Source: an uncultured Gammaproteobacteria bacterium
Lineage (GTDB): Bacteria; Pseudomonadota; Gammaproteobacteria; GCA-001735895
Direction of reading: 5' to 3'
Length of the DNA: 8,250 bases
Assembly (NCBI GenBank): GCA_945787265.1
Contig: CALZHS010000052.1
Span: 1-8,250, forward strand
Part shown: piece by piece, positions 1-6,050 of the stretch
Position numbering within the stretch: the stretch's first letter is position 1
Layout of the letters: the number at the start of each line of letters is the position of its first letter
Made by a program: the position numbers and the translations under genes
Notes under the pieces: generated by a model
What the model saw: only the letters and a program-made list of their open reading frames with translations
The model's database searches: none
What the model was told of the DNA's origin: nothing

Positions 1-233
1 TCGGCTTCCTCGATAATTTTCGCGTTCTCTTCCCATTCTGCGCCCAGGTTTCTGGCACGTGCATTCTTAAGCTTGGCTGCGTAGATGGCATTACGAACCT
101 CGGGTGTCGCACCCTCGCATTCTTCTTCCATTGCAACTTCAGTCATCTCTTCAGAGGACTGCTGACAGCCTGCGATCAGACCTGACGTGATTACGGCAAT
201 AGCCGCAACTTTAAGTAGTTCTGTTGGTTTCAT
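1..233 (-). CDS. Small lipoprotein, 5' part only (3' end beyond window)
   Basis: Reading the minus strand from the ATG at 233 gives 77 codons open to the window edge. The N-terminus is a clear lipoprotein signal peptide: K2 and K8, a hydrophobic stretch (VAAIAVITSGLIAG) and a lipobox LIAG-C with the acylated cysteine at residue 23. The residues after it (QQSSEEM) do not include Asp at +2, so outer-membrane sorting is expected by the Lol rule. The mature part is acidic (EEE near 34-36), has a second cysteine at about 37, then becomes an Ala/Lys/Glu-rich helix with spaced alanines that could form a coiled coil. It vaguely resembles small DUF4398-type envelope lipoproteins, but this is a weak impression and no function is assigned. 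A ribosome binding site GGAG (minus strand, 247-244) lies 10 bases before the start. It is divergent from the arsC-like gene. Confidence 0.8.
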   Translation of the reverse strand, partial: MKPTELLKVAAIAVITSGLIAGCQQSSEEMTEVAMEEECEGATPEVRNAIYAAKLKNARARNLGAEWEENAKIIEEA

Positions 234-364
234 CTATTGTTTTCTCCGAGAACTTTATCGAATTAATTGCTTAATGATTTTTGTGAGCCCATTTTGCCAA
301 GAAGACTACATCGATCAACCCTTTAGAGCAAGTTTTTAATGTAAATATTACTCAATTAGCGGCG

Positions 365-370
365 ATTATA
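365..370 (-). promoter_or_regulatory. Possible -10 element for the lipoprotein gene
   Basis: The minus strand reads TATAAT here, an exact match to the sigma-70 -10 consensus. No good -35 is found at 16-18 bases upstream (best is 3 of 6). It would give a leader of roughly 125 bases before the lipoprotein ATG at 233. In this AT-rich spacer a chance match is quite possible. Confidence 0.3.
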
Positions 371-447
371 GACCAATTTTCGGAGATTACAGCCGAACTG
401 CAAATTGATTGAACGATATCTCCTGCTTGAGCAGTCGGCATCCGCTA

Positions 448-476
448 TTGATAAACATTCATCGATATTGTAAAAC
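448..476 (+). promoter_or_regulatory. Candidate sigma-70 promoter for arsC-like/wrbA/DUF2069
   Basis: A -35 TTGATA (448-453, 5 of 6 consensus) is followed after exactly 17 bases by TAAAAC (471-476, 4 of 6). Transcription would start near 483, giving a leader of about 25 bases that contains the AAGGA ribosome binding site before the ATG at 508. The placement agrees with the ATG start and argues against reading the in-frame TTG at 409 as a start codon, because that start would lie upstream of the promoter. This is a consensus match by eye only. Confidence 0.45.
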
Positions 477-494
477 AGCGGCAATTTCGGTCAA

Positions 495-500
495 AAGGAA
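495..500 (+). promoter_or_regulatory. Ribosome binding site of the arsC-like gene
   Basis: AAGGAA lies about 7-8 bases before the ATG at 508. It decides the start: the frame stays open upstream to a TTG at 409, but that start has no purine-rich site before it and would add 33 residues that family members lack. Confidence 0.6.
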
Positions 501-507
501 CCCGGAA

Positions 508-867
508 ATGAAAGCGGAAGGGCTCGCCATCTATCATAATCCAGCATGCAGCAAATCTCGCGAAGCGCTTCAGATTCTGCAGGATAATAATTTGAGTCCT
601 GAAATCATCGACTACCTCGATAACCCGCCATCGCCACAGGAACTGAAGGAACTCATTGGGATACTGGGCGTCTCGGCGCGAGACTTACTGCGGACCACCG
701 AACCGGTTTACAGGGACGCGGAGCTTGATGATTACAGCCTCAATGACGATGAAATTATCGAAGCGATCTGCGAATACCCTGCACTGTTGCAACGCCCCAT
801 CGTGATTTCCGATGGCCGGGCAATTATAGGGCGCCCACCGACCAGGATACTTGAAATCCTTGCATAA
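508..867 (+). CDS. yfgD: ArsC-family protein, YfgD-type (arsenate reductase-like)
   Basis: This 119-residue protein belongs to the ArsC/Spx thioredoxin-fold family and is the same length as E. coli YfgD, which also lies next to hda. The N-terminal motif YHNPACSKSR (residues 9-18) holds the family cysteine at C14. Arginines corresponding to the oxyanion-binding residues of classical glutaredoxin-dependent ArsC are present at R62 (LLRTTE), R96 (RPIV) and R109 (GRPP). Known family members use the cysteine to bind arsenate and pass electrons from glutathione/glutaredoxin. The chromosomal YfgD type is usually not in an ars operon, and none of arsR, arsB or acr3 is seen here, so an arsenic role is uncertain and a general thiol redox role is equally possible. 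The stop codon lies inside the start of wrbA (17-base overlap), which suggests translational coupling. Confidence 0.88.
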   Translation: MKAEGLAIYHNPACSKSREALQILQDNNLSPEIIDYLDNPPSPQELKELIGILGVSARDLLRTTEPVYRDAELDDYSLNDDEIIEAICEYPALLQRPIVISDGRAIIGRPPTRILEILA

Positions 868-1447
868 AATTCTGATTGTCTATTTTAGTCGCCATGGCAG
901 CGTCGCGCGCATGGCCGAACAGGTGAGCCTCGGCGTAGATTCCAACCCGGCCTGCGAAGCCGTCGTGCGCTGCCTGCCAACAGTAGCTCTCTCCACCGAA
1001 CCAGCCGAGCAGGCCGTTCCCAAGAGTGGTGTTCCCTACGCCAGCCTCTCCGATCTGGAAACCTGCTCCGGATTGATCGTCGGCAGCCCCGGATATTTCG
1101 GCAACATGTCTGCCGCGGTAAAATATTTTTTCGACCAGACCAGCGCGTTATGGCTCTCGGGTGGATTGATCGGTAAGCCGGGTGGCGTGTTTACCGCAAC
1201 CTCCAGCATGCATGGCGGGCAGGAAACTGTCTTGACCAGCATGATACTGCCGCTACTGCATCATGGCATGCTGGTTACCGGCATTCCCTACTCGGAACCC
1301 GCGCTCAATCAGACAAGGTCCGGGGCAACACCCTATGGTGCCAGTCATGTCGCGGGGCAGAGCGGCCAGGCGCTGAGCGACCATGAACGTTCGGCCTGCA
1401 AGGCGCTGGGGCGACGCATTGCCGACCTTGCCTGCAAGCTCGCCTAG
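851..1447 (+). CDS. wrbA: WrbA-type NAD(P)H:quinone oxidoreductase (flavodoxin fold)
   Basis: About 198 residues, the usual WrbA length. The N-terminal strand and phosphate-binding loop read KILIVYFSRHGSVARMA (residues 6-22). The FMN-contacting loop SPGYFGNMSA is at 79-88. The WrbA hallmark TSSMHGGQET (117-126) is followed by LLHHGM and GIPYSEP (135-150). WrbA enzymes are cytosolic FMN proteins that reduce quinones by two electrons with NAD(P)H, avoiding semiquinone radicals. The start is not certain: no ATG precedes the conserved core, and TTG codons occur at 851 and 860. An AGGA at 844-847 is only 3 bases before the first and 12 before the second, so neither fits ideally. Both overlap the arsC-like gene, whose translation probably delivers ribosomes. 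It is followed after 12 bases by the DUF2069 gene. Confidence 0.92.
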   Translation: MKSLHKILIVYFSRHGSVARMAEQVSLGVDSNPACEAVVRCLPTVALSTEPAEQAVPKSGVPYASLSDLETCSGLIVGSPGYFGNMSAAVKYFFDQTSALWLSGGLIGKPGGVFTATSSMHGGQETVLTSMILPLLHHGMLVTGIPYSEPALNQTRSGATPYGASHVAGQSGQALSDHERSACKALGRRIADLACKLA

Positions 1448-1459
1448 CAATTAAATAAT

Positions 1460-1795
1460 ATGCACTTACTCAAAATCGCCAGCCTGTTGTCCTGGCTGGG
1501 CCTGCTCGCTTGCCAGCTCTACCTGTTGTGGCCCGCCAACGAAGTTCACTACTACTGGGTAATCCTGGCTGCCCTGCCCCTGCTGATTCCGATCAAAGGT
1601 TTGCTGTTTGATCAACGCTACACCTACCGATGGATTGGTTTCATGACGCTGGTCTATTTCTGTATCGGTATCAGCGAGCTGGTAGCAAATCCGCAATTGC
1701 GCGTCTACGGCCTGGGAACGACGGTCAGCAGCACGCTACTGTTCCTGGCGAGCATTTACTATGCCCGTTACCTCGGGCTTCAGCCACGGAATTGA
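1460..1795 (+). CDS. DUF2069 inner-membrane protein
   Basis: A 111-residue hydrophobic protein with four probable transmembrane helices, at about residues 5-24, 32-50, 57-76 and 86-103. Short polar loops include the basic segment DQRYTYR (51-57). Length and pattern fit the DUF2069 family of small proteobacterial membrane proteins, whose function is unknown. From memory, members often sit between wrbA and hda, as here. The ATG follows the wrbA stop by 12 bases without a convincing ribosome binding site, so translation may depend on readthrough of ribosomes from wrbA. Its stop lies one base from the stop of hda on the other strand. The family assignment rests on context and topology more than on a diagnostic motif. 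Confidence 0.8.
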   Translation: MHLLKIASLLSWLGLLACQLYLLWPANEVHYYWVILAALPLLIPIKGLLFDQRYTYRWIGFMTLVYFCIGISELVANPQLRVYGLGTTVSSTLLFLASIYYARYLGLQPRN

Positions 1796-1796
1796 G

Positions 1797-2507
1797 CTAG
1801 AGATTGTGCTCGAGCAGCGCCTGCTTGACGAGTGGGATGGTAACCTTGCGCTGCTGTGACAGGGATGCGCCGTCCAGCCGCCGCAGTATTTCCATTTGCG
1901 CGGACAGGTTACGGGCATAATGGGTCATCAGGTATGAAATCACGTCATCGGTTAATACAATACCGTTCAATCGTGCGCGCTTGCGCAGAATTTCACGAAT
2001 CTCGAGCTCGCTGCTGTCTGGAAGTTGCAACATCAGTCCCCACTGCAGGCGCGACTGAAAATCGTCAAGGCTGGTTGCCAGTTCATCCGGTTTAACTGAC
2101 ATCGCAAACAGGAATCGAAATTCGCCGTCGCGACAACGATTGATAACCTGGTAGAAACAGGCCTCCCATTCCGGGTTACCCGCGATGGCATCCAGGTTAT
2201 CAACCGCGAGCACATCGCAATTCGCAAAGCCTTCGAACGCGCTCGCATCGCACTGCAGTAACTGAGCCGCATCATAGATCTGCAGCTGTACGCCACTGCG
2301 CCTGGCCAGCTCGGCGCTGGCGTTTAACAAATGTGTCTTTCCGCTTGCGCTTGCTCCCCAAAGACCGATCTGCACCTCGCCATTGCCAACAACAAGCGCC
2401 TTGATGCTGGTCTGGATCAGCTCTGCCCGGTCAGATATATAGTTTTCAAAACTGAACTGGCGATCAAGCGAAAGCGGTAACGCGATCTGTTTAATTGGCG
2501 ACTCCAC
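1797..2507 (-). CDS. hda: Hda, DnaA regulatory inactivator (AAA+)
   Basis: A 236-residue DnaA-like AAA+ protein without the DnaA DNA-binding domain. The N-terminus carries a clamp-binding motif QIALPL (residues 7-12), equivalent to QLSLPL of E. coli Hda, which tethers it to DnaN. The Walker A loop GASASGKT is at 51-58, Walker B ending in VDN is near 102-104, and the box VII arginine finger is R153 in FQSRLQWG (150-157). In E. coli, Hda-ADP bound to the DNA-loaded clamp stimulates ATP hydrolysis by DnaA and so prevents re-initiation (RIDA). The start is a GTG with no clear ribosome binding site. It overlaps the end of the DUF2066 gene by 17 bases, which implies coupling. Unlike the degenerate GRS of E. 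coli Hda, this Walker A is canonical. Confidence 0.95.
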   Translation of the reverse strand: MESPIKQIALPLSLDRQFSFENYISDRAELIQTSIKALVVGNGEVQIGLWGASASGKTHLLNASAELARRSGVQLQIYDAAQLLQCDASAFEGFANCDVLAVDNLDAIAGNPEWEACFYQVINRCRDGEFRFLFAMSVKPDELATSLDDFQSRLQWGLMLQLPDSSELEIREILRKRARLNGIVLTDDVISYLMTHYARNLSAQMEILRRLDGASLSQQRKVTIPLVKQALLEHNL

Positions 2508-3591
2508 GATTGATGTAGCTGTAATTCAGGATGATCTGTTCTTCGTCGCCCGTGCTTAGCTGGGGAAAATCCTCCTGCTCCAGCACATCTCCGAAATCGA
2601 TCAGGCGCTGCAAGTCTTCGGGATCATTGCGCAACCTGAGGCGGTAGGTAATGACATCGCCGTTTATCATTGCAACGTGCACACTATCGACAACATTCAG
2701 GGATTTCAGATATTTCTGAACCTTGATCAGGTTATCGATGCCGTCCAGTGCAGACACGCTGAGCAATAGTGATTGCTCGCCCCGCCGATGATCTTCCAGT
2801 GCATACTCGAGTGCCAGTATTTTTGCCAGGTGCCTGATAACCTGGTCGATTACCTGCTGCTTGGATGGGGCTTCAAATTTCCATTTAAATATTTGATCGG
2901 CAAAACGCACCTCCCAGTCACCGCGCCAGCCCTGGCCACTGCGACCCAGGAGCTGGCCGACCAGCAGCGCGTCCGGGGCGTATCGTAACGCCATGGTTTG
3001 AATCTTGCCGAATTCGCGGGAAGCGACATCACTTATACTAACCAGGCCGATGTCCTCGAGGTCCATCAGCGGAAACAGCACCGGCACCGCGTGAGTCGAT
3101 GCGGCCTCGTCAAGCGCCTCGACCAGGCCCGGGGTTGCATCCTGCGATACCAGTTTGATGTTTTCGTTGACATCATAGGAAATCACCAACAGGCTGCTCG
3201 GGCGTTCGCGCCCCCACACCGGGAAGTTGTGTTCTCGCAGCAGGCTTTCTATCAATTGCTGGTCGAAATCGATGCTCAGGTAGAGGCGCCCGACGTCGGG
3301 CTCTTCGTCTTCTGGCAAACTGCGGTTGATGTATCGAAACTGCTTGACGTAGCGAGCGCTGCTTTCGATTGGCCGCTCAAAGGCCGGGCTGCGCAGGGCG
3401 TCATCCGATCCACTCACCTTCACGATCACCTGCCTGAAAGCCTGGCTGAAGGAATCAAGCCTTAAACTCGTGGTTTGATCCGCTACCGGTAATTCCACGG
3501 TAAACAGATCGTCCACCGTTACCGCATCCGCTGGCAGGCTTAGCGAGCCCAGCAATACCGACAATAGCGCTAAAAGTTTGTGCGACTTCAT
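2491..3591 (-). CDS. Exported DUF2066 protein
   Basis: A 366-residue protein beginning with a typical Sec signal peptide: K2 and K5, a hydrophobic core (LLALLSVLLGSLSL) and a probable cleavage after ADA near residue 23. The mature part fits the DUF2066 family: an early segment with SFSQAFRQVIVKVSG, which resembles the family's conserved region, and no catalytic motif that I recognise. The function is unknown and a periplasmic location is inferred. I chose the ATG at 3591 because an AGG stands 6 bases before it and the signal peptide starts immediately. Another ATG at 3618 would add nine polar residues and has no ribosome binding site. It is upstream of hda and overlaps it by 17 bases, the order recalled for Pseudomonas, so both are probably on one transcript. 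It diverges from purM. Confidence 0.85.
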   Translation of the reverse strand: MKSHKLLALLSVLLGSLSLPADAVTVDDLFTVELPVADQTTSLRLDSFSQAFRQVIVKVSGSDDALRSPAFERPIESSARYVKQFRYINRSLPEDEEPDVGRLYLSIDFDQQLIESLLREHNFPVWGRERPSSLLVISYDVNENIKLVSQDATPGLVEALDEAASTHAVPVLFPLMDLEDIGLVSISDVASREFGKIQTMALRYAPDALLVGQLLGRSGQGWRGDWEVRFADQIFKWKFEAPSKQQVIDQVIRHLAKILALEYALEDHRRGEQSLLLSVSALDGIDNLIKVQKYLKSLNVVDSVHVAMINGDVITYRLRLRNDPEDLQRLIDFGDVLEQEDFPQLSTGDEEQIILNYSYINRGVAN

Positions 3592-3611
3592 TATTTGCCT
3601 ATTTTCATCCA

Positions 3612-3640
3612 CGGACATTTGCGTTCAAGGCGTGTAAAAT
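3612..3640 (+). promoter_or_regulatory. purMp: Candidate sigma-70 promoter for purM-purN-DUF3108
   Basis: CGGACA (3612-3617, 4 of 6 to the -35 consensus) is followed after 17 bases by TAAAAT (3635-3640, 5 of 6 to the -10). The start point would fall near 3647, leaving about 28 bases of leader before the purM ATG at 3675. The -35 overlaps the upstream alternative ATG of the divergent DUF2066 gene (3616-3618). The minus-strand promoter for DUF2066-hda must also lie in this short region, but I find no clear match for it. Confidence 0.45.
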
Positions 3641-3674
3641 ACCACACCACTATTGTTTCCTGAACCAACAAACC

Positions 3675-4712
3675 ATGAATCCCGGACGATCTTTGAATTA
3701 TCGCGATGCCGGCGTCGATATCGACGCGGGTAACGAGCTGGTAGAACGCATTAAACCTGCGATCAAATCTACCCGACGGGAAGGGAGTGTCGGCAGCATC
3801 GGCGGCTTCGGAGGATTATTCGAGTTGCCACTGAATCGTTACCGGAATCCACTACTGGTCTCGGGAACTGACGGAGTCGGCACCAAGCTCAGGCTCGCCA
3901 TCGAACTCGACAATCTTGATGGCATCGGCATCGACCTGGTTGCGATGTGCGCCAATGATATCGCCGTTCTCGGTGCCGAGGCGCTGTTTTTTCTCGACTA
4001 TTACGCCACCGGTCATCTGCAGCTTGAGCAGGCCGAGCGAGTTCTCAAGGGAATAGCGTCAGGCTGCAAACAGGCCGGTTGCGCATTGATTGGCGGCGAG
4101 ACTGCCGAAATGCCGGGTATTTATCAGCCCGGGGATTTTGATCTGGCCGGATTCTGTGTCGGGATCGTGGAGAAAGACGGCATCATCGATGGCAGCCGTG
4201 TTGCCGCGGGCAACCACCTGATTGCCCTCGCCTCGTCGGGGGTACATTCAAACGGTTTTTCCCTGGTGCGCAAAATCCTCGAAGTCTCGGCTGCAAAATT
4301 GTCACAGGATTGCGGCGGACAATCGCTTGCTGACGCACTGATTGCGCCGACCCGGATCTACGTTAAAAACCTGCTGGCGTTATCCGGCAACTGCCAGATC
4401 AATGCCATCGCGCATATCACGGGTGGTGGCCTGGTCGAAAATATTCCGCGCGTGCTGCCGGATCAACTCGGTGCCAGAATCGATTTATCCAGCTGGCAAC
4501 CGGCACCCGTTTTTGACTGGTTGCAACAGGCGGGCAATATCGACCAAATGGAAATGCTGCGTACCTTTAACTGCGGTGCGGGAATGGTACTTGCGGTTGA
4601 TGCGGAACAGGCCCAACCATGTCTCGAGCAACTGGCGCAGCTCGGTGAAAACGCGTGGACCATTGGTGAGGTTATACCGCGGGAAAACAACGCACCGGTT
4701 ATTTTCACATGA
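3675..4712 (+). CDS. purM: Phosphoribosylformylglycinamidine cyclo-ligase (AIR synthetase)
   Basis: 345 residues, the same as E. coli PurM. It closes the imidazole ring, converting FGAM and ATP to aminoimidazole ribonucleotide (EC 6.3.3.1), step 5 of purine synthesis in the cytosol. Family motifs run in order: the glycine-rich GSVGSIGGFGGLFEL (37-51), SGTDGVGTKL (63-72), the segment around MCANDIAVLGAE (91-102), IGGETAEMPGIY (139-150), SSGVHSNGFSLVRK (187-200), ITGGGLVENIPR (248-259) and NCGAGM (299-304). No key segment is missing. It starts with ATG without a strong ribosome binding site. Its stop overlaps the purN start as ATGA (4709-4712), the usual purMN arrangement, so the two are translationally coupled. 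Confidence 0.98.
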   Translation: MNPGRSLNYRDAGVDIDAGNELVERIKPAIKSTRREGSVGSIGGFGGLFELPLNRYRNPLLVSGTDGVGTKLRLAIELDNLDGIGIDLVAMCANDIAVLGAEALFFLDYYATGHLQLEQAERVLKGIASGCKQAGCALIGGETAEMPGIYQPGDFDLAGFCVGIVEKDGIIDGSRVAAGNHLIALASSGVHSNGFSLVRKILEVSAAKLSQDCGGQSLADALIAPTRIYVKNLLALSGNCQINAIAHITGGGLVENIPRVLPDQLGARIDLSSWQPAPVFDWLQQAGNIDQMEMLRTFNCGAGMVLAVDAEQAQPCLEQLAQLGENAWTIGEVIPRENNAPVIFT

Positions 4713-5356
4713 CCAGCCGCATGACGCTGGCGATTTTGATCTCCGGCAACGGCTCCAACCTGCAGGCGATTATCGACGCGATCGAGACGGGGCGTCTCAA
4801 TGCCGAAATCACATCCGTGGTTTCCGACAACCCGGAAGCCCATGGTTTGTCGCGCGCGACCCGACACAATCTTCACAGCCGGGTAATAGATGCCCGTGAC
4901 TACGCCAGTCGATCAGACTATGATGAAGCCTTGCAGCACTATCTGGAACTCATTGCCCCGGACTATATCGTGTTAGCCGGCTTCATGCGCATATTGACCC
5001 CTGGCTTCATCGACGCATTCGAACATAGAATTCTTAACATACATCCCTCGCTGCTACCTGCATATAAAGGCTTGAACACTTACCAGCGGGCACTTGACAA
5101 TGGCGAGACGCAACACGGTGTTAGTATCCATTTAGTGACTGCAGAACTCGATGCGGGCCCGATTATCCTGCAGGCAAGTTATGCCATCGAAGCCGGTGAT
5201 AGCGTCGAGGATCTGCAAACCAGGGGGCACCAGCTCGAACACATGATGTATCCACAGGTATTGAGCTGGCTCAGCGATAACAGGTTAACCATTAAAGACG
5301 GACAGATATATTATGAAAAGGCATTGCTTGAACAGCCAATCCTCTTCGATCGCTAG
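4709..5356 (+). CDS. purN: Phosphoribosylglycinamide formyltransferase (GAR transformylase)
   Basis: 215 residues, close to the E. coli length. It transfers the formyl group of 10-formyltetrahydrofolate to GAR (EC 2.1.2.2), step 3 of purine synthesis. The phosphate-binding loop SGNGSN lies at 12-17. The catalytic triad corresponding to E. coli N106, H108 and D144 is visible as N110 and H112 in LNIHPSLLP, and D148 in ELDAGPII. The folate-loop region VLAGFMRIL is at 88-96. Translation begins at the ATGA overlap with purM; a second ATG at 4721 is a possible alternative. The C-terminal 14 codons overlap the start of the DUF3108 gene in another frame. Confidence 0.97.
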   Translation: MTSRMTLAILISGNGSNLQAIIDAIETGRLNAEITSVVSDNPEAHGLSRATRHNLHSRVIDARDYASRSDYDEALQHYLELIAPDYIVLAGFMRILTPGFIDAFEHRILNIHPSLLPAYKGLNTYQRALDNGETQHGVSIHLVTAELDAGPIILQASYAIEAGDSVEDLQTRGHQLEHMMYPQVLSWLSDNRLTIKDGQIYYEKALLEQPILFDR

Positions 5357-6050
5357 CCTGTTACTGCTGACTCTTGCGCTGGTCTCGCCCGGATCAGGCG
5401 CCGAAGTTCCGCTACGAACCTTTAACGCCAGTTACGACCTTTACCAGGGCGGCATGCATATCGCTAATGCCGAACTCAGTCTGCAAGATTCGGATGGGCT
5501 CTGGCGTTGGCGCATGTCAACGCGGTCGCGCGGTATTTATTCATTTTTTATCAGCAGTAGCCCCTACTCGGAAACCAGCTTTACCCAGACTAATAATGAC
5601 ATCCAGTTGCATCGTATTCTGGTCACAGACGCGGCAGATAAAAAGAAAAACGAATCAGCGAACTTCGACTGGAACAAGGGCACCATTGCCGTACTTCGAC
5701 GCGGCAAGCAAAAACAGCTTGCGCTCGATGCCAGCGTTTATGATTACCACAGTATTCACCTGTTGACGGCGGCGATGAGGCTGCGAGAGCAAAAAAACAC
5801 AACCGTCGATTTTTACGTTAAGGGAAAACTGGTCAAGTCAAGAATCGTCTATAGCGGCACGGGGAAAGTTAATATAAACGGGGAGTCTATCGACGCGGTC
5901 ATCTACGAGCAGATGATGGTCCGATCAAACTCGAAAATTAAGTACTACTACGATGCCGAGAATCCGCTGCTGCCGTTGCGGATAGAGAAGCTAGAGTCCG
6001 GCGAAAGTCCATCCATCCTGTCGCTGCAGAAAGTCACCTGGGATTTATAA
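5313..6050 (+). CDS. Exported DUF3108 protein
   Basis: A 245-residue protein with an N-terminal signal peptide: K2, R3, a hydrophobic core (SLLLLTLALVS) and probable cleavage after GSGA at about residue 30. The mature domain is beta-rich with alternating aromatic and polar residues, and segments such as FNASYDLYQGG (37-47) and GIYSFFISSSPYSETSF (74-90) fit the DUF3108 family. The function is unknown; a periplasmic or outer-membrane-associated site is inferred. From memory, DUF3108 genes follow purN in Pseudomonas too. The chosen ATG lies 44 bases inside purN and has a poor ribosome binding site. A TTG at 5328 has AAAAGG six bases before it and would still leave a signal peptide, but it loses the basic N-region, so the ATG is preferred. 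The stop overlaps the end of the convergent DsrE-like gene. Confidence 0.83.
   Translation: MKRHCLNSQSSSIASLLLLTLALVSPGSGAEVPLRTFNASYDLYQGGMHIANAELSLQDSDGLWRWRMSTRSRGIYSFFISSSPYSETSFTQTNNDIQLHRILVTDAADKKKNESANFDWNKGTIAVLRRGKQKQLALDASVYDYHSIHLLTAAMRLREQKNTTVDFYVKGKLVKSRIVYSGTGKVNINGESIDAVIYEQMMVRSNSKIKYYYDAENPLLPLRIEKLESGESPSILSLQKVTWDL

Noticed and set aside
343..353. Short inverted repeat GTAA-ATA-TTAC in the lipoprotein/arsC spacer as an operator
   Set aside because: The arms are only four bases and do not extend outward, so chance is likely in this AT-rich stretch.
409..507. 33-residue N-terminal extension of the arsC-like frame from TTG 409
   Set aside because: It has no ribosome binding site, the candidate promoter at 448-476 would lie inside it, and family members begin a few residues before the YHNP motif, as the ATG at 508 gives.
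508..867. Arsenic resistance operon
   Set aside because: Only a YfgD-type ArsC relative is present; there is no arsR, arsB, acr3 or arsH, and the neighbours are the conserved wrbA/hda group.
1810..1828. Hairpin TCGAGCAG-CGC-CTGCTTGA at the end of hda as a bidirectional terminator
   Set aside because: The stem is good, but no T-run follows it on either strand, and it lies in hda coding sequence where codons can explain it.
2998..3465. 155-codon open frame antisense to the DUF2066 gene
   Set aside because: It is the complement of a gene with a signal peptide, ribosome binding site and family resemblance; the frame itself shows no domain and no start signal.
3617..3632. PurR-like operator half-site ACGCAAA (minus strand) between the -35 and -10 of the candidate purM promoter
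   Set aside because: Only one half matches the E. coli PurR palindrome; the other half does not, and a purR gene cannot be confirmed for this organism.
4342..4899. Long plus-strand open frame across the purM/purN junction
   Set aside because: It is an alternate frame of two well-conserved genes, and its translation (rich in Arg, Pro, Ser and Cys) has no recognisable domain.
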